Positions 43,803-52,532 are shown, counted from the first letter of the stretch. The stretch is DNA of 64,000 nucleotides from Sulfuricaulis limicola (GCF_002355735.1 NZ_AP014879.1:1922001-1986000); one strand, 5' to 3'. The notes: generated from the letters alone by a model not told the origin. A program made the numbers and translations.

Positions 43803-46193
43803 GTGATTTCTGTGAGTCTGCCACAATGGCTATCCCTGGATCGCTTCATGCGCCCGCACGGCATTGCCTGGTTCGTGCTCGCGGTCACGCTGCTGCTTTC
43901 GACCCTGCTCGCCTGGAACATCCAGCGCAATATCGATCTTCAGGAACGCCGACGCTTTGACGACGCGGTGTTGCAAACCCTGACGGCGATCGAGCAGCGC
44001 ATGGCAGCCTACGCCGACACCCTGGGCGGCGTCAGCGCCCTGTTTTATGCCAGCGAGCACGTCACCCGGCGCGAGTTCCAGACCTACGTCAACACCCTGC
44101 GCGTCCCGGAACGCTATCCCGGCATGCAAAGCCTGGGTTTCATCCGCCGCGTGCAGGAGTTCGAGAAACAGACTCTCGCGCAACAGATCCTCGAAGAACA
44201 CCGCAACAATCCCTGCGGCTATCCCGACTTCCCGATATTCCCGGCGCGCACCAGCACCGAGTACTTTCTGGTGGTGTTCGTCGAACCGATTGCCCAGAAT
44301 CGCGCACTTTTCGGCCGCGATGCGTTGACCGAGCCGGCCTGCCGTGCCCCCATGGAACGGGCGCGCGACACCGGTGAAATGTCGGCCAGCGAGCGCATCA
44401 TGCTCAGGCACGGAAACATGGACAAACCCGGCTTCGTGCTGATGCTGCCGCTGTACGAACCGGGCGCCGCGCTCCACAACATGGAGAAACGGCGCCGCGC
44501 GCTCATCGGCTACGTGTTCGGCAACTTTCTCGTTAACGACCTGTTCCAGGGCATCTTCGGCAAGCGCGTGGTGTCCAATCTCGGCATCGATCTGGAAGTA
44601 TTCGACGGCCGCCAGCTCACGCGCGAGCAACTGCTATACGACGATGACACGGTGCTGCACAGCGGCGAGGCAGAGCCCTCCAGCCCGTACCATCAAGTGG
44701 CCGAGATCAACGTCGGCGGACGCGTCTGGAGCCTGTCGTTCACGGCGTTGCCGGCATTTCACGACAAATTCAGCAGCAAACTTCCGATGTTGTTCTTCAT
44801 CGCCGGTTCCCTGCTGAGTTTCCTGCTCTACCGTGTGATCCTGACGCGCGCCGTCCACGCCAGCGAGCGGCGCCAGTACACCGAGATGCTGGAACGCCAG
44901 GCACGGCATGACTCGCTCACCAACCTTCCCAATCGCAGCTTCCTGCTCGAACAACTCAAGGAGAAGCTGCAGAAGAACCCCGGCAACCCGGGGAACATGG
45001 CCTTGCTGCTGATCGATCTCAACGGCTTCAAGGAAATCAACGATACCCTCGGGCATCAGAGCGGCGACACGCTGTTGCAGCAGATCGGCCCGCGCCTGCA
45101 GAAACTGCTGCGCCCGACCGACGCGCTGTCGCGGCTCGGCGGCGACGAGTTCGGACTGATGCTCACGCCGCTGCGCGGAGTGGAAGAAGCGGAGATCTGG
45201 GCCAAGCGGGTGATCGATGAAATCCACAGGCCGTTCGAACTGGACGGCATCACGGTGCAGATCGACGCCAGTGTCGGCATTGCCCTGCATCCGCTGCATG
45301 GCGCGGACGGCAGCACGCTCATGCGCTGCGCCGACGTGGCCATGTATGTCGCCAAGAAAAGCCACCATGGCTATGCCGTCTACCAGCCGGAGCTGGACAT
45401 GCACAGCCCGCGCCAGCTGTCGCTCATGAGCCAGATCGAGGAAGCCATGCAACTGGAGCAGCTGGCGCTGTACTTCCAGCCCAAGATCCGGCTTCAGGAC
45501 GGAAACGTCATCGGCGTCGAGGCGCTGATCCGCTGGCATCATCCCGGGGAAGGACTGATACCGCCCGGCGAGTTCATCCCGCAGGTCGAGCGCAGCACCC
45601 TGATCCGGCCGTTCACGCTGTGGGTGATCGAACATGCCCTGATGCAATGCCGGCAATGGCAGGACCTGGGCCTGCCGACCAAGGTGGCGGTCAATATATC
45701 CGCGCGCAACCTGCTCGACAGCGAACTCCCGGACGACGTGGAAAAACTGCTCGTCAAACATCGCGTGACGCCGGATTATCTCGAACTCGAAATCACCGAG
45801 AGTGCCATCGTCGCCGACCCGGGGCGCGCGCTGGACATCCTGACCAAGCTGCACGATCGCGGCGTGCACATTTCCATCGACGATTTCGGCACCGGTTATT
45901 CCTCGCTGGCGCACCTGAAGAAGCTGCCGGTGTCGAGCCTGAAGATCGACGCCTCGTTCGTGAGCGACATGACCGAAGATGAAAACGACGCCATCATCGT
46001 CCGCTCCACCGTCGATCTGGCACACAACCTCGGAATGAACGTCATCGCCGAGGGCGTGGAAGACCGGGAAACGCTGGATATCCTCAAGGTCCTCGACTGC
46101 GACTACGCGCAGGGATTTTTCATCTGCCGGCCGATCCCCGCGGCCGATGTCACCGAATGGCTGCGCCAGCACACGCCTCAATCACACCACTGA
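43803..46193 (+). CDS. CHASE-GGDEF-EAL membrane protein, cyclic-di-GMP turnover
   Basis: Predicted inner-membrane sensor that makes or degrades cyclic-di-GMP. An N-terminal helix (IAWFVLAVTLLLSTLLAW) is followed by a periplasmic CHASE domain (DTLGGVSALFYASEHVTRREF) and a second helix (LPMLFFIAGSLLSFLLYRVIL, about residue 330). The GGDEF domain has an intact RLGGDEFG (about 445) and an RxxD inhibitory site (RPTD). The EAL domain has VEALIRW (about 570), ITESAI and DDFGTGYSSL. Both active sites look functional, so the net activity is uncertain. The start is probably a GTG; a second GTG three codons on is equally possible. Confidence 0.92.
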   Translation: MISVSLPQWLSLDRFMRPHGIAWFVLAVTLLLSTLLAWNIQRNIDLQERRRFDDAVLQTLTAIEQRMAAYADTLGGVSALFYASEHVTRREFQTYVNTLRVPERYPGMQSLGFIRRVQEFEKQTLAQQILEEHRNNPCGYPDFPIFPARTSTEYFLVVFVEPIAQNRALFGRDALTEPACRAPMERARDTGEMSASERIMLRHGNMDKPGFVLMLPLYEPGAALHNMEKRRRALIGYVFGNFLVNDLFQGIFGKRVVSNLGIDLEVFDGRQLTREQLLYDDDTVLHSGEAEPSSPYHQVAEINVGGRVWSLSFTALPAFHDKFSSKLPMLFFIAGSLLSFLLYRVILTRAVHASERRQYTEMLERQARHDSLTNLPNRSFLLEQLKEKLQKNPGNPGNMALLLIDLNGFKEINDTLGHQSGDTLLQQIGPRLQKLLRPTDALSRLGGDEFGLMLTPLRGVEEAEIWAKRVIDEIHRPFELDGITVQIDASVGIALHPLHGADGSTLMRCADVAMYVAKKSHHGYAVYQPELDMHSPRQLSLMSQIEEAMQLEQLALYFQPKIRLQDGNVIGVEALIRWHHPGEGLIPPGEFIPQVERSTLIRPFTLWVIEHALMQCRQWQDLGLPTKVAVNISARNLLDSELPDDVEKLLVKHRVTPDYLELEITESAIVADPGRALDILTKLHDRGVHISIDDFGTGYSSLAHLKKLPVSSLKIDASFVSDMTEDENDAIIVRSTVDLAHNLGMNVIAEGVEDRETLDILKVLDCDYAQGFFICRPIPAADVTEWLRQHTPQSHH

Positions 46194-46206
46194 CCTCAGC
46201 CGCGGA

Positions 46207-46632
46207 TCACACGGCCCGCGCCGGCTCGGGCGGCAGCCCCTGAAGAATGCTGCCGCGCGTGGGCGGTGCCAAAATCGTGCGCATCACCAGCGACCGGCTG
46301 AAGGGTTCGCTCCGGTTCCAGGGCATGAGCGACATGAAGCGCGCCAGCGGACAATAGCCGAACAGCACCATGGCCGAGGTGCCGATGAGCTGGATGTAAT
46401 AGATGAAATAGAGCGGCTCCCACTGCCCGAGCAGCAACAGGCCGAGATAGCCCATCCGCACCTGAACCGGAAACGACACCGCGTTGCGATCGCGCAGCGC
46501 GAAGTGAATCCACTGCACCACGGTCAGCCCCATCGCCCAGTAAAACGCCTCATTGCGGCCCGAGAGTCCGGCAATCAACAGCGGGACGGTGGCGAGCCAG
46601 TACCACCAGCTGGCATGACGATATTGAAACAT
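46207..46632 (-). CDS. Small polytopic membrane protein in the mddA cluster
   Basis: The start MFQYRHASWWYWLATVPLLI is supported by GGAGGATC upstream and gives 141 residues with about four hydrophobic segments (WAMGLTVVQWIHFAL, MGYLGLLLLG, PLYFIYYIQLIGTSAMVLFGY). The C-terminus is soluble (RTILAPPTRGSILQGLPPEP). No family is recognised. It is the last gene of a minus-strand cluster of four closely spaced genes that includes mddA, and is probably cotranscribed. Confidence 0.75.
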   Translation of the reverse strand: MFQYRHASWWYWLATVPLLIAGLSGRNEAFYWAMGLTVVQWIHFALRDRNAVSFPVQVRMGYLGLLLLGQWEPLYFIYYIQLIGTSAMVLFGYCPLARFMSLMPWNRSEPFSRSLVMRTILAPPTRGSILQGLPPEPARAV

Positions 46633-46704
46633 GTTTGATCCTCCATCAGGGTCGAGATACGGGTTATACGTTCTTTTATTTGTACACAAAAAAACACCGC
46701 GTCG

Positions 46705-46842
46705 CTAATCTGCGATGCCCATCAGATACATAATGACCGGCACGGCCAGCCACAGCAGGCCCTTCACCAGGAAAAACGCGAAACCGGCCATACCCAGACG
46801 TTTCCAGAAGCGATTTTCGATATTGCCTGTCAGCGTGCTCAT
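46705..46842 (-). CDS. 45-residue single-pass membrane protein in the mddA cluster
   Basis: A short frame begins MSTLTGNIENRFWKRLGMAG and ends VIMYLMGIAD, preceded by an ideal AGGAGG at seven bases. One long hydrophobic helix (GFAFFLVKGLLWLAVPVIMYL) spans most of it. It lies between mddA and the 141-residue membrane protein on the same strand. Small alanine/leucine-rich membrane peptides of this kind often stabilise partner membrane enzymes; that role is inferred. Confidence 0.72.
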   Translation of the reverse strand: MSTLTGNIENRFWKRLGMAGFAFFLVKGLLWLAVPVIMYLMGIAD

Positions 46843-46894
46843 GTCATTTCCTCCTGGTCATGGGTGGCGCGGCACGGGCCGCGCCACCCGGTTT

Positions 46895-47653
46895 TCAGGC
46901 CGCCTCCGAATCGATCCCGGACGGACGTCCGCCGAGACGCGGTACCAGCATCGGCACCTGTTTGCGGTACTCGACGTAACGCGCACCGTGCTCGGCCACC
47001 AGATCGCGCTCTTCGAGGCGGATGGCGATCAGAATGTAGACCGTCGTCATCAGCGCGAAGAACAGGTGCGCCGCGGTCATGGTCGGCGTGGCCCAGAAGG
47101 CGAAGATGAAGCCGACATAGAGTGGATGGCGCACGATCTTGTACAGGGCCGGAGTGCCGAAATTGACCGGACGATATTCCTTGCCGCGCAGATAGAGCCA
47201 CACCTGACGCAGTCCGAACAGATCGAAGTGATTGATCAGGTAGGTCGCCACCAGTACCAGCCCCCAGCCGAAGGCGCAGAGTCCGTAGAGGACATCCCGG
47301 CCGACCGGGTTCTGCACGTCCCAGATCACCCCGCCGATGGGCTGCCAGTGCGCGAACAGCGCGATCAGCGCCAGGCTCGAAAACAACACATAGGTGCTGC
47401 GCTCGACCGGCTTTGGCACGAAGCGCGTCCACCAGCGCTTGAAGGCCGGGCGCGCCATGACGCTGTGCTGCACCGCGAACAGCCCGAGCAGCAGCGCGTT
47501 GATCAACAGTGCCTCGCCCAAGGGGCCCGCCGGCGTCGAGTCGATGGACTTCGGCACGATGAAATTGCCGACGAAGCCGACGGCGTACAGGAAGGTTCCG
47601 AAGAAAATGGCGTAACAGATCACGCCGTAAGTGAATGCCGCGATTCTTTTCAT
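46895..47653 (-). CDS. mddA: Methanethiol S-methyltransferase (MddA family)
   Basis: MddA methylates methanethiol with S-adenosylmethionine to give dimethyl sulfide. The 252-residue integral membrane protein begins MKRIAAFTYGVICYAIFFGT after GGAGAC. It has the family patterns FIVPKSIDSTPAGPLG, FAVQHSVMARPAFKRWWTRF, ERSTYVLFSSLALI, INHFDLFGLRQVWLYLRG, TPALYKIVRHPLYVGFIFAFW and IAIRLEERDLVAEHG. These match MddA closely within the wider NnrU/isoprenylcysteine-methyltransferase fold. It lies between a small metal-binding-like protein and a 45-residue membrane peptide. A sulfur-cycling role would fit; the substrate is family-based inference. Confidence 0.85.
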   Translation of the reverse strand: MKRIAAFTYGVICYAIFFGTFLYAVGFVGNFIVPKSIDSTPAGPLGEALLINALLLGLFAVQHSVMARPAFKRWWTRFVPKPVERSTYVLFSSLALIALFAHWQPIGGVIWDVQNPVGRDVLYGLCAFGWGLVLVATYLINHFDLFGLRQVWLYLRGKEYRPVNFGTPALYKIVRHPLYVGFIFAFWATPTMTAAHLFFALMTTVYILIAIRLEERDLVAEHGARYVEYRKQVPMLVPRLGGRPSGIDSEAA

Positions 47654-47720
47654 GACTATTGTCTCCTCAATGGATGGTTGATGGTCCACCCGGACGCGCG
47701 ACGCGCGTCCGGGTGCCGTG

Positions 47721-47954
47721 CTACATGCCGATCAGGCGCGCATCGAATCCGTGGCGCACGACGGTGCCGAGAATCTTCTGCGAGTTGACCGTCTCCGGGT
47801 CGTAGTCCACCAGCACCAGACGGCGCGCCCGCTGGCTCACCCGCGCCCGGCTCACGCCGCGGATGCCGCCGAGCTCGCTTTCCAGCTCGCTGCCGTGCCG
47901 ACGGCTGATCGCCTGTTTCAAATCCACCACTACATTGGCCTTGTTCGTTTGCAT
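47721..47954 (-). CDS. Heavy-metal-associated-like small protein lacking CxxC
   Basis: The 77-residue protein (MQTNKANVVVDLKQAISRRH... ending GFDARLIGM) follows the HMA ferredoxin-like strand/helix pattern, with GIRGVSRARVSQRARRLVLVDYDPE and ILGTVVRHGF. The metal-binding Cys-x-x-Cys expected in the first loop is absent. An AGGAGACGAG-type site precedes the ATG. It is the first gene of the mddA cluster, divergent from a response-regulator gene. It may be a non-metal variant or a regulatory partner. Confidence 0.75.
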   Translation of the reverse strand: MQTNKANVVVDLKQAISRRHGSELESELGGIRGVSRARVSQRARRLVLVDYDPETVNSQKILGTVVRHGFDARLIGM

Positions 47955-48152
47955 GACACTCGTCTCCTGTTTCGATTGAGGTTTGATTCGGGTCGCTCGT
48001 CCGTCACCGGCTGAACCGCCCGCCCGGCAGCGCCGTCCCTGGTTTCGTCTCCGCATGGACCGCCTCTGCACGATCCGAACTCTAGGCCCGGCATGTATCG
48101 GCATGATTTCGCGCAAGCGGATTTTTGTTGCCGGTTTGTATCAGCGTGTTGC

Positions 48153-48158
48153 TATAAT
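48153..48158 (+). promoter_or_regulatory. Extended -10 element of the response-regulator gene
   Basis: A perfect TATAAT with TGC before it (TGnTATAAT) lies 35 bases before the GTG start. A TTGCCG 19 bases upstream is a weak -35. Transcription would begin near 48,165. Confidence 0.6.
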
Positions 48159-48192
48159 CCCGGCGTTGCTCAGGCCGGACCCGGGAGAAAGC

Positions 48193-48918
48193 GTGGAGAA
48201 AAAACAGCGCGTTCTGGTGGTCGACGACGAAGCCGCCATCCGCGAAATGCTGTCCGAATACCTCGACTCCCACGGATTCGAGGTCATGGCGGCGGACAGC
48301 GGCGAGACCATGCGCGAGCTGCTGGCGAAAAACGTGCCGGACGTGGTGCTGCTGGACGTGAACCTGCCGGGCGAGGACGGGCTGACGCTGGCGCGCTACG
48401 TGCGCGAGCGCTTCGATCTCCCGATCATCATGGTGACCGCCGCCGACGAGGTCGTGGACCGCGTGGTCGGACTCGAGGTCGGCGCCGACGACTACCTCAC
48501 CAAACCCTTCGATCCGCGCGAGCTGCGCGCCCGCATCAAGACCGTGCTGCGCCGCTACCAGCGCCCGGGCACGGCCCCGGTGACCCCGGCCGCGGGCCAG
48601 GCGACACAGCGCGTCCCCTTCGGACGTTGCACGCTCGATCTCGACCGGCGCCAATTGCTCGACGCCGACAACCGTGAAATCCCGCTCACCAGCATGGAAT
48701 TCGACCTGCTCAAGGTGTTCGCCGAGCGCCCCAACCGGGTGCTGACCCGCGACCAGATCCTGAATCTCACGCGCAACCGTGACTGGGACCCCTTCGACCG
48801 CAGCATCGACATCCGCATCGCGCGCCTGCGCAAGAAAATCGAGGCCGACCCGGACAAGCCCGCCACCCTCAAAACCGTGCGCGGCTCGGGCTACATGTTC
48901 GTGCCCAGCCCCGGCTGA
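48193..48918 (+). CDS. OmpR/PhoB-family response regulator
   Basis: Cytoplasmic two-component regulator of 241 residues. The start is a GTG (VEKKQRVLVVDDE), with GGGAGA seven bases upstream; the frame further upstream is not protein-like. The receiver domain has acidic-pocket DDE, phospho-acceptor Asp in VVLLDVNLPGEDG, Thr in IIMVTAADE and Lys in YLTKPFDP. The winged-helix domain has LTSMEFDLLKVFAERPNRVLTRDQIL and DIRIARLRKKIE. A hybrid kinase lies downstream but has its own receiver, so pairing is uncertain. The divergent mddA cluster is a candidate target. Confidence 0.95.
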   Translation: MEKKQRVLVVDDEAAIREMLSEYLDSHGFEVMAADSGETMRELLAKNVPDVVLLDVNLPGEDGLTLARYVRERFDLPIIMVTAADEVVDRVVGLEVGADDYLTKPFDPRELRARIKTVLRRYQRPGTAPVTPAAGQATQRVPFGRCTLDLDRRQLLDADNREIPLTSMEFDLLKVFAERPNRVLTRDQILNLTRNRDWDPFDRSIDIRIARLRKKIEADPDKPATLKTVRGSGYMFVPSPG

Positions 48919-49022
48919 GCCCGGCGTTTCATTTCAATTGTTTCAATTTTGTAACTCCGCTTGGCAGTCGCCGGGGCGCGGGTACACTAGCAACCTAGGT
49001 CAACACTTCGCCAAACATCATT

Positions 49023-49053
49023 CCCCTCTCCCCCACGTTGTGGGGGAGAGGGG
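49023..49053. repeat. Strong GC-rich hairpin (CCCCTCTCCCCCAC type)
   Basis: A 14-bp perfect stem CCCCTCTCCCCCAC/GTGGGGGAGAGGGG lies between the response regulator and the hybrid kinase, 105 bases after the regulator stop. It has no U-run. Similar CCCTCTCCC palindromes occur at 37.9, 52.6 and 60.2 kb, so it is likely a dispersed repeat that may also stabilise mRNA ends. Confidence 0.7.
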
Positions 49054-49101
49054 ATCTTCGATGCGAACTGCTGCCTCAGGACACTGGCTTCAGATAAATA
49101 C

Positions 49102-51069
49102 ATGACCACGCAACCCGAATCCTTGATGCCGCCGATGGCACGCGACGCGGACAGCGTCCCCGTCCTGCAGCAGATTCTCGACCACGCCACCGCCGTGGTA
49201 TACGTCAAGGATCGTGACGGCCGTTATCAATTCGCCAACCGCCTGTTCCTGGACCTGTTCCGCCGGAACGCGAGCGAGGTCATCGGTCGCACCGACGCGG
49301 AAATTTTCCCGCCCGAGATCACCGCCAACCTGCACCGCAACGATGCGCTCGTGTTCGAGCGCAATGCACCGGTTGAGTTCGAGGAGCAGGTGCCGCAACA
49401 GGACGGTACGCATACCTATCTCTCGCTAAAATTCCCGCTGTACAACAGCCGCAATGAGACTTATGCGGTATGCGGCATCTCCACTGACATCACCGAGCGC
49501 AAGACCGCTGAAGAGGCGCTACGCGCGAGCGAAGAGCGCTATCACACCACCTTCAACGCCTCCGTCGACGGGCTCGCCCTGTGCACCCCCGACGGGCGCA
49601 TCATGGACGCGAACCCGGCGTTCTGCCGCCTGCACGGTTACACGCGCGAGGAGTTGCTGGCGGCCGAGTCGTTCCAGTTCGTGCACCCGGACAGCCATCT
49701 GCGCTGCTGGGCGTTCTTCGAGGCCGCGAGCGCCGGTCACAGCCTGAAGTCCGAGGCCAGGGCCAAGCGCAAGGACGGCACGATCTTCGATGCCGAGGCC
49801 CACGGCGTGCCGGTGCACTATGGCGACGAACCGCACCTGCTGCTGATCATGCGCGATATCTCCGAACGCAAGCAGGCCGAGGCCGAGCGCATCCGGCTCG
49901 AGGCGCAGTTGCGCCAGGCGCAAAAGATGGAGGCCATTGGCCATCTCACCGGCGGCGTGGCGCACGACTTCAACAACATCCTTACCGCCGTCATGGGCTA
50001 CGTCGCCATGGCGCAGGAGCGCGTCGCGGCGCAAGGTGACGAAAAACTCGACAAGTATCTCGAGCGCGCGTTGCGCTCGGGCCGCCAGGCGCGCGACCTG
50101 ATCCAGCAGATGCTCACGTTCTCGCGCGGCCAGCGCGGTGAGCCGCGCGCGTTGCAATTGCCGCCGCTGGTGAAGGAGTCGGTGAAGCTCATGCGTTCCA
50201 CGCTTCCTTCCAGCATCGAATTCAATACATCGCTCGACGCCACGCTGCCGGCGGTGCTGCTCGATCCGGTGCAACTGGAACAGGTACTGATGAACCTGTG
50301 CATCAACGCGCGCGATGCCATGCAGGGCGCCGGCCAGCTGCACATCGCGCTGGAGAAAATCGCGCACCGCGACGGCGTGTGCACTTCCTGTCACCAACCG
50401 GTGCGCGGCGATTATGTCGAGCTTATCGTGCGCGACACCGGCTCCGGCATCGCGCCCGAGGTGGTGGAACGCATGTTCGAGCCGTTCTTCAGCACCAAGG
50501 AGGTCGGCAAGGGCAGTGGCATGGGGCTCTCGACCGTGCACGGCATCGTGCACGAGCATGGCGGGCATATCCTTGTCGAAACCCGGCCGGGCACGGGCGC
50601 CACTTTTCGCGTGCTGTTCCGGCCGATGTCGCAGGCCGAAGGCAAGAGCGGCAGCGAAGCGACGGAATCATCCACCAACGCCGCCGAAGTACGCCAGCTC
50701 AACGGCCGCGTGCTGGTGGTGGACGACGAACCCGCCGTCGGCGAGTTCATGGGCGAGCTGCTGCAAAGCTGGGGGCTGGAAGTTGTCGTGAAACCCAACG
50801 GCGCCGATGCCGAGGCCCTGTTCGCGGAAAACCCGCAGCACTTCGATCTGGTGGTAACCGACCAGACCATGCCGAGAATGACCGGCATCGAACTCGCCCA
50901 GCGGCTCATGGCCAGACGCCCCGGGTTGCCGGTGATTCTCTACACCGGCTACACCGAGCGCCTCACCGACGAACAGACGCGCCGTTCCGGCATCCGTGCG
51001 CTCGTGACCAAGCCGGTGGATATCGGTGCCTTCTTCGGCCTGGTGCGCGACATCCTGAAGCCACGCTGA
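49102..51069 (+). CDS. Hybrid PAS histidine kinase with C-terminal receiver
   Basis: A 655-residue sensor kinase without membrane segments, so probably cytoplasmic. Two PAS domains (residues about 20-130, QILDHATAVVYVKDRDGRY, and about 145-260, TTFNASVDGLALCTPDGRI) precede the dimerisation/phosphorylation box GGVAHDFNNILTAV (His about 293). The ATPase has NLCINARDAM, DTGSGIAPEVVERMFEPFFSTK and GSGMGLSTVHGI. An insert with a CTSC motif (GVCTSCHQP, about residue 433) lies inside the ATPase. A receiver domain closes the protein (VVDDEPAVGEF, Asp in DLVVTDQTMP). Ligands are unknown. Confidence 0.94.
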   Translation: MTTQPESLMPPMARDADSVPVLQQILDHATAVVYVKDRDGRYQFANRLFLDLFRRNASEVIGRTDAEIFPPEITANLHRNDALVFERNAPVEFEEQVPQQDGTHTYLSLKFPLYNSRNETYAVCGISTDITERKTAEEALRASEERYHTTFNASVDGLALCTPDGRIMDANPAFCRLHGYTREELLAAESFQFVHPDSHLRCWAFFEAASAGHSLKSEARAKRKDGTIFDAEAHGVPVHYGDEPHLLLIMRDISERKQAEAERIRLEAQLRQAQKMEAIGHLTGGVAHDFNNILTAVMGYVAMAQERVAAQGDEKLDKYLERALRSGRQARDLIQQMLTFSRGQRGEPRALQLPPLVKESVKLMRSTLPSSIEFNTSLDATLPAVLLDPVQLEQVLMNLCINARDAMQGAGQLHIALEKIAHRDGVCTSCHQPVRGDYVELIVRDTGSGIAPEVVERMFEPFFSTKEVGKGSGMGLSTVHGIVHEHGGHILVETRPGTGATFRVLFRPMSQAEGKSGSEATESSTNAAEVRQLNGRVLVVDDEPAVGEFMGELLQSWGLEVVVKPNGADAEALFAENPQHFDLVVTDQTMPRMTGIELAQRLMARRPGLPVILYTGYTERLTDEQTRRSGIRALVTKPVDIGAFFGLVRDILKPR

Positions 51070-51240
51070 GCAGCCGCCGGCGGCGCGCGCCTCCCGGATT
51101 GGCCATCAAATAACTCAAGTTTCAGGCCCGCCGACATGCGGCCAAAACCTCATGACGGCCAGACTGTCCAAGGCGGTATCTTTTGGCGGACTTGCAGTAG
51201 AATCCGCGCCCAGCAGTTCGAATTTCAACAGGAGAGAACC

Positions 51241-51765
51241 ATGGCACTCAGCACCCTGCAAATAGCCGCGATCGCTTCGGCCGCGATCGCCGTCGGCGGC
51301 GTCACCGCGGTCAAGACCGGCGTCGTCCCCAACCCGTTCCAGACGGCCAGCCAAACGGAATCCACATCGCCCGCCGCCGCCGGCAAAACCACTGCGACCA
51401 AAGCCAAAGTAGCCAAGGCGAAGCCCGCCGTGTGCCATGAATGCGGCACGGTCGCCGCCATCGAAAGCTTCACCGAAAAGGGACAGGCCTCCGGCGGCGG
51501 CGCGGTCGCGGGCGGCGTGGTCGGCGCCATCATCGGGCACCAGATCGGCGGCGGCCGCGGCAAGGACCTCGCCACGGTGGCGGGCGCCGTCGGCGGCGCC
51601 ATTGCCGGCAACGAGATCGAAAAGAACGTGAAGAAGGTCACGCGCTACCGCATCACCCTGAACATGGACGACGGCACGCAGCAGACGCTCACGCTCGACG
51701 CCGCCAATGGCGTGAACGTGGGTGACAAGGTCAAGATCGAGAACGGGACGCTCGTCCGCAACTGA
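51241..51765 (+). CDS. Glycine-zipper 2TM (SlyB-like) envelope protein
   Basis: The start MALSTLQIAAIASAAIAVGG follows a good CAGGAGAG site and gives 174 residues. A single N-terminal hydrophobic segment is followed by a Ala/Lys/Thr-rich linker. A motif (AVCHECGTVAAIESFTEKGQ) leads to the glycine-zipper hairpin GAVAGGVVGAIIGHQIGGGRG plus VAGAVGGAIAGNEIEKN. The C-terminal beta part is YRITLNMDDGTQQTLTL. Related SlyB/17-kDa antigen proteins sit in the outer membrane. Here the N-terminus looks like an uncleaved anchor rather than a lipoprotein signal. A terminator follows. Confidence 0.87.
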   Translation: MALSTLQIAAIASAAIAVGGVTAVKTGVVPNPFQTASQTESTSPAAAGKTTATKAKVAKAKPAVCHECGTVAAIESFTEKGQASGGGAVAGGVVGAIIGHQIGGGRGKDLATVAGAVGGAIAGNEIEKNVKKVTRYRITLNMDDGTQQTLTLDAANGVNVGDKVKIENGTLVRN

Positions 51766-51788
51766 TCAGCAGTTCAGGTTGTCAAAAA

Positions 51789-51818
51789 ATATGCCCGCGC
51801 AAGCGGGCATATTTTTTT
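51789..51818 (+). terminator. Rho-independent terminator after the glycine-zipper gene
   Basis: A perfect 10-bp stem ATATGCCCGC/GCGGGCATAT with a GCAA loop is followed by seven T residues. It lies 23 bases past the stop and ends the glycine-zipper transcript. Confidence 0.93.
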
Positions 51819-51857
51819 CAGGGAACGCTACAGCGTCTTATGGCGGACGGAGAAACT

Positions 51858-52166
51858 TTAATCCCTCCGTCCCCTTTCATTAGCTTCCGTCAACAGCACC
51901 GGTGACCTCGCGCCACTGTTCCCGGCTTGGTCTGCGGCGGCGCGATGATCGGTGATCGCCATGCTGGCCGGATTCGCGATAACGGCTTCTGTTGCGCTCA
52001 CGGCTTCCGCTTTCGCTTCCAGCTGCATGGCGGGTTCGTCAGCGCCGGGCTTGGTGGTAAACACGCCAGGGATCAGGCCGCTGATCAGTCCGACGGCAAC
52101 AAGCCCGGATACGATCAGAGAAAGCGAGATAATGTTATAAAGAGACGACTGCGGTGCGGAAGACAT
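51858..52166 (-). CDS. Small single-pass membrane protein, unknown function
   Basis: The ATG start MSSAPQSSLYNIISLSLIVSG gives about 102 residues with one N-terminal helix (LSLIVSGLVAVGLISGLIPGVF) and a polar, Ala/Glu-rich tail (LEAKAEAVSATEAVIANPAS). GGATGA lies seven bases upstream. It converges on the glycine-zipper gene. The composition is ordinary for the region and no family is recognised, so this is a moderate call. Confidence 0.55.
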   Translation of the reverse strand: MSSAPQSSLYNIISLSLIVSGLVAVGLISGLIPGVFTTKPGADEPAMQLEAKAEAVSATEAVIANPASMAITDHRAAADQAGNSGARSPVLLTEANERGRRD

Positions 52167-52328
52167 GTGAATTTCATCCAAATAGATGGGATTTGCCGAT
52201 CAATCCCTGAGACAACAAGATAACGCCATTGCGCGTTAACCGTATCTCCCATTTGTCGGGCACTCGATGCGCCCGGTCGGATGGCGGCAAGCGTCTTTTG
52301 CTTGCCACCGTGAGGAACAACAAGCTCC

Positions 52329-52408
52329 GTAGGGCGCAATAGGCGGAGCCGTATTGCGCCGGATGAAGGCTACATACGGCGGAATACGCTATCGCTATTC
52401 CGCCCTAC
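52329..52408. repeat. Dispersed palindrome (GTAGGGCG...CGCCCTAC)
   Basis: An 80-base imperfect palindrome has GTAGGGCGCAATAGGCGGAG and TACGCTATCGCTATTCCGCC as outer halves and CGTATTGCGCC/GGCTACATACGGCGG inside. The surrounding CTCCGTAGGG/CCCTACGAGC continues the symmetry. It is the first of several repeats filling the gap between 52.2 and 52.6 kb, which contains no gene. Confidence 0.7.
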
Positions 52409-52449
52409 GAGCTCTAACAGTCTCGTCATTCCGGCGAAAGCTGGGTGGG

Positions 52450-52532
52450 GCGGAGTTTTCGTGAACACACTTAACGTGTGTTCACGCCGCCGAACGGGTG
52501 CAACGAATTTTGTTGCACCCCGGGCAGCAACA
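52450..52532. repeat. Two-hairpin dispersed repeat, copy C
   Basis: GCGGAGTTTT precedes hairpin 1 (10-bp core stem GTGAACACAC/GTGTGTTCAC, 52,460-52,486). The link CGCCGAAC follows, then hairpin 2 (9-bp stem GGGTGCAAC/GTTGCACCC, 52,496-52,520) and CCGGGCAGCAACAGG. Copy B has the same links and architecture with different stem sequences. A terminator-like AAAGCCGCCC/GGGCGGC-TTTT hairpin (52,541-52,564) and a CCCTCTCCCCT palindrome (52,581-52,604) follow directly. Confidence 0.75.

Noticed and set aside
50380-50394. CxxCH heme-c motif in the hybrid kinase
   Set aside because: The protein has no signal peptide or membrane segment, so covalent heme attachment is implausible; more likely zinc, redox or chance.
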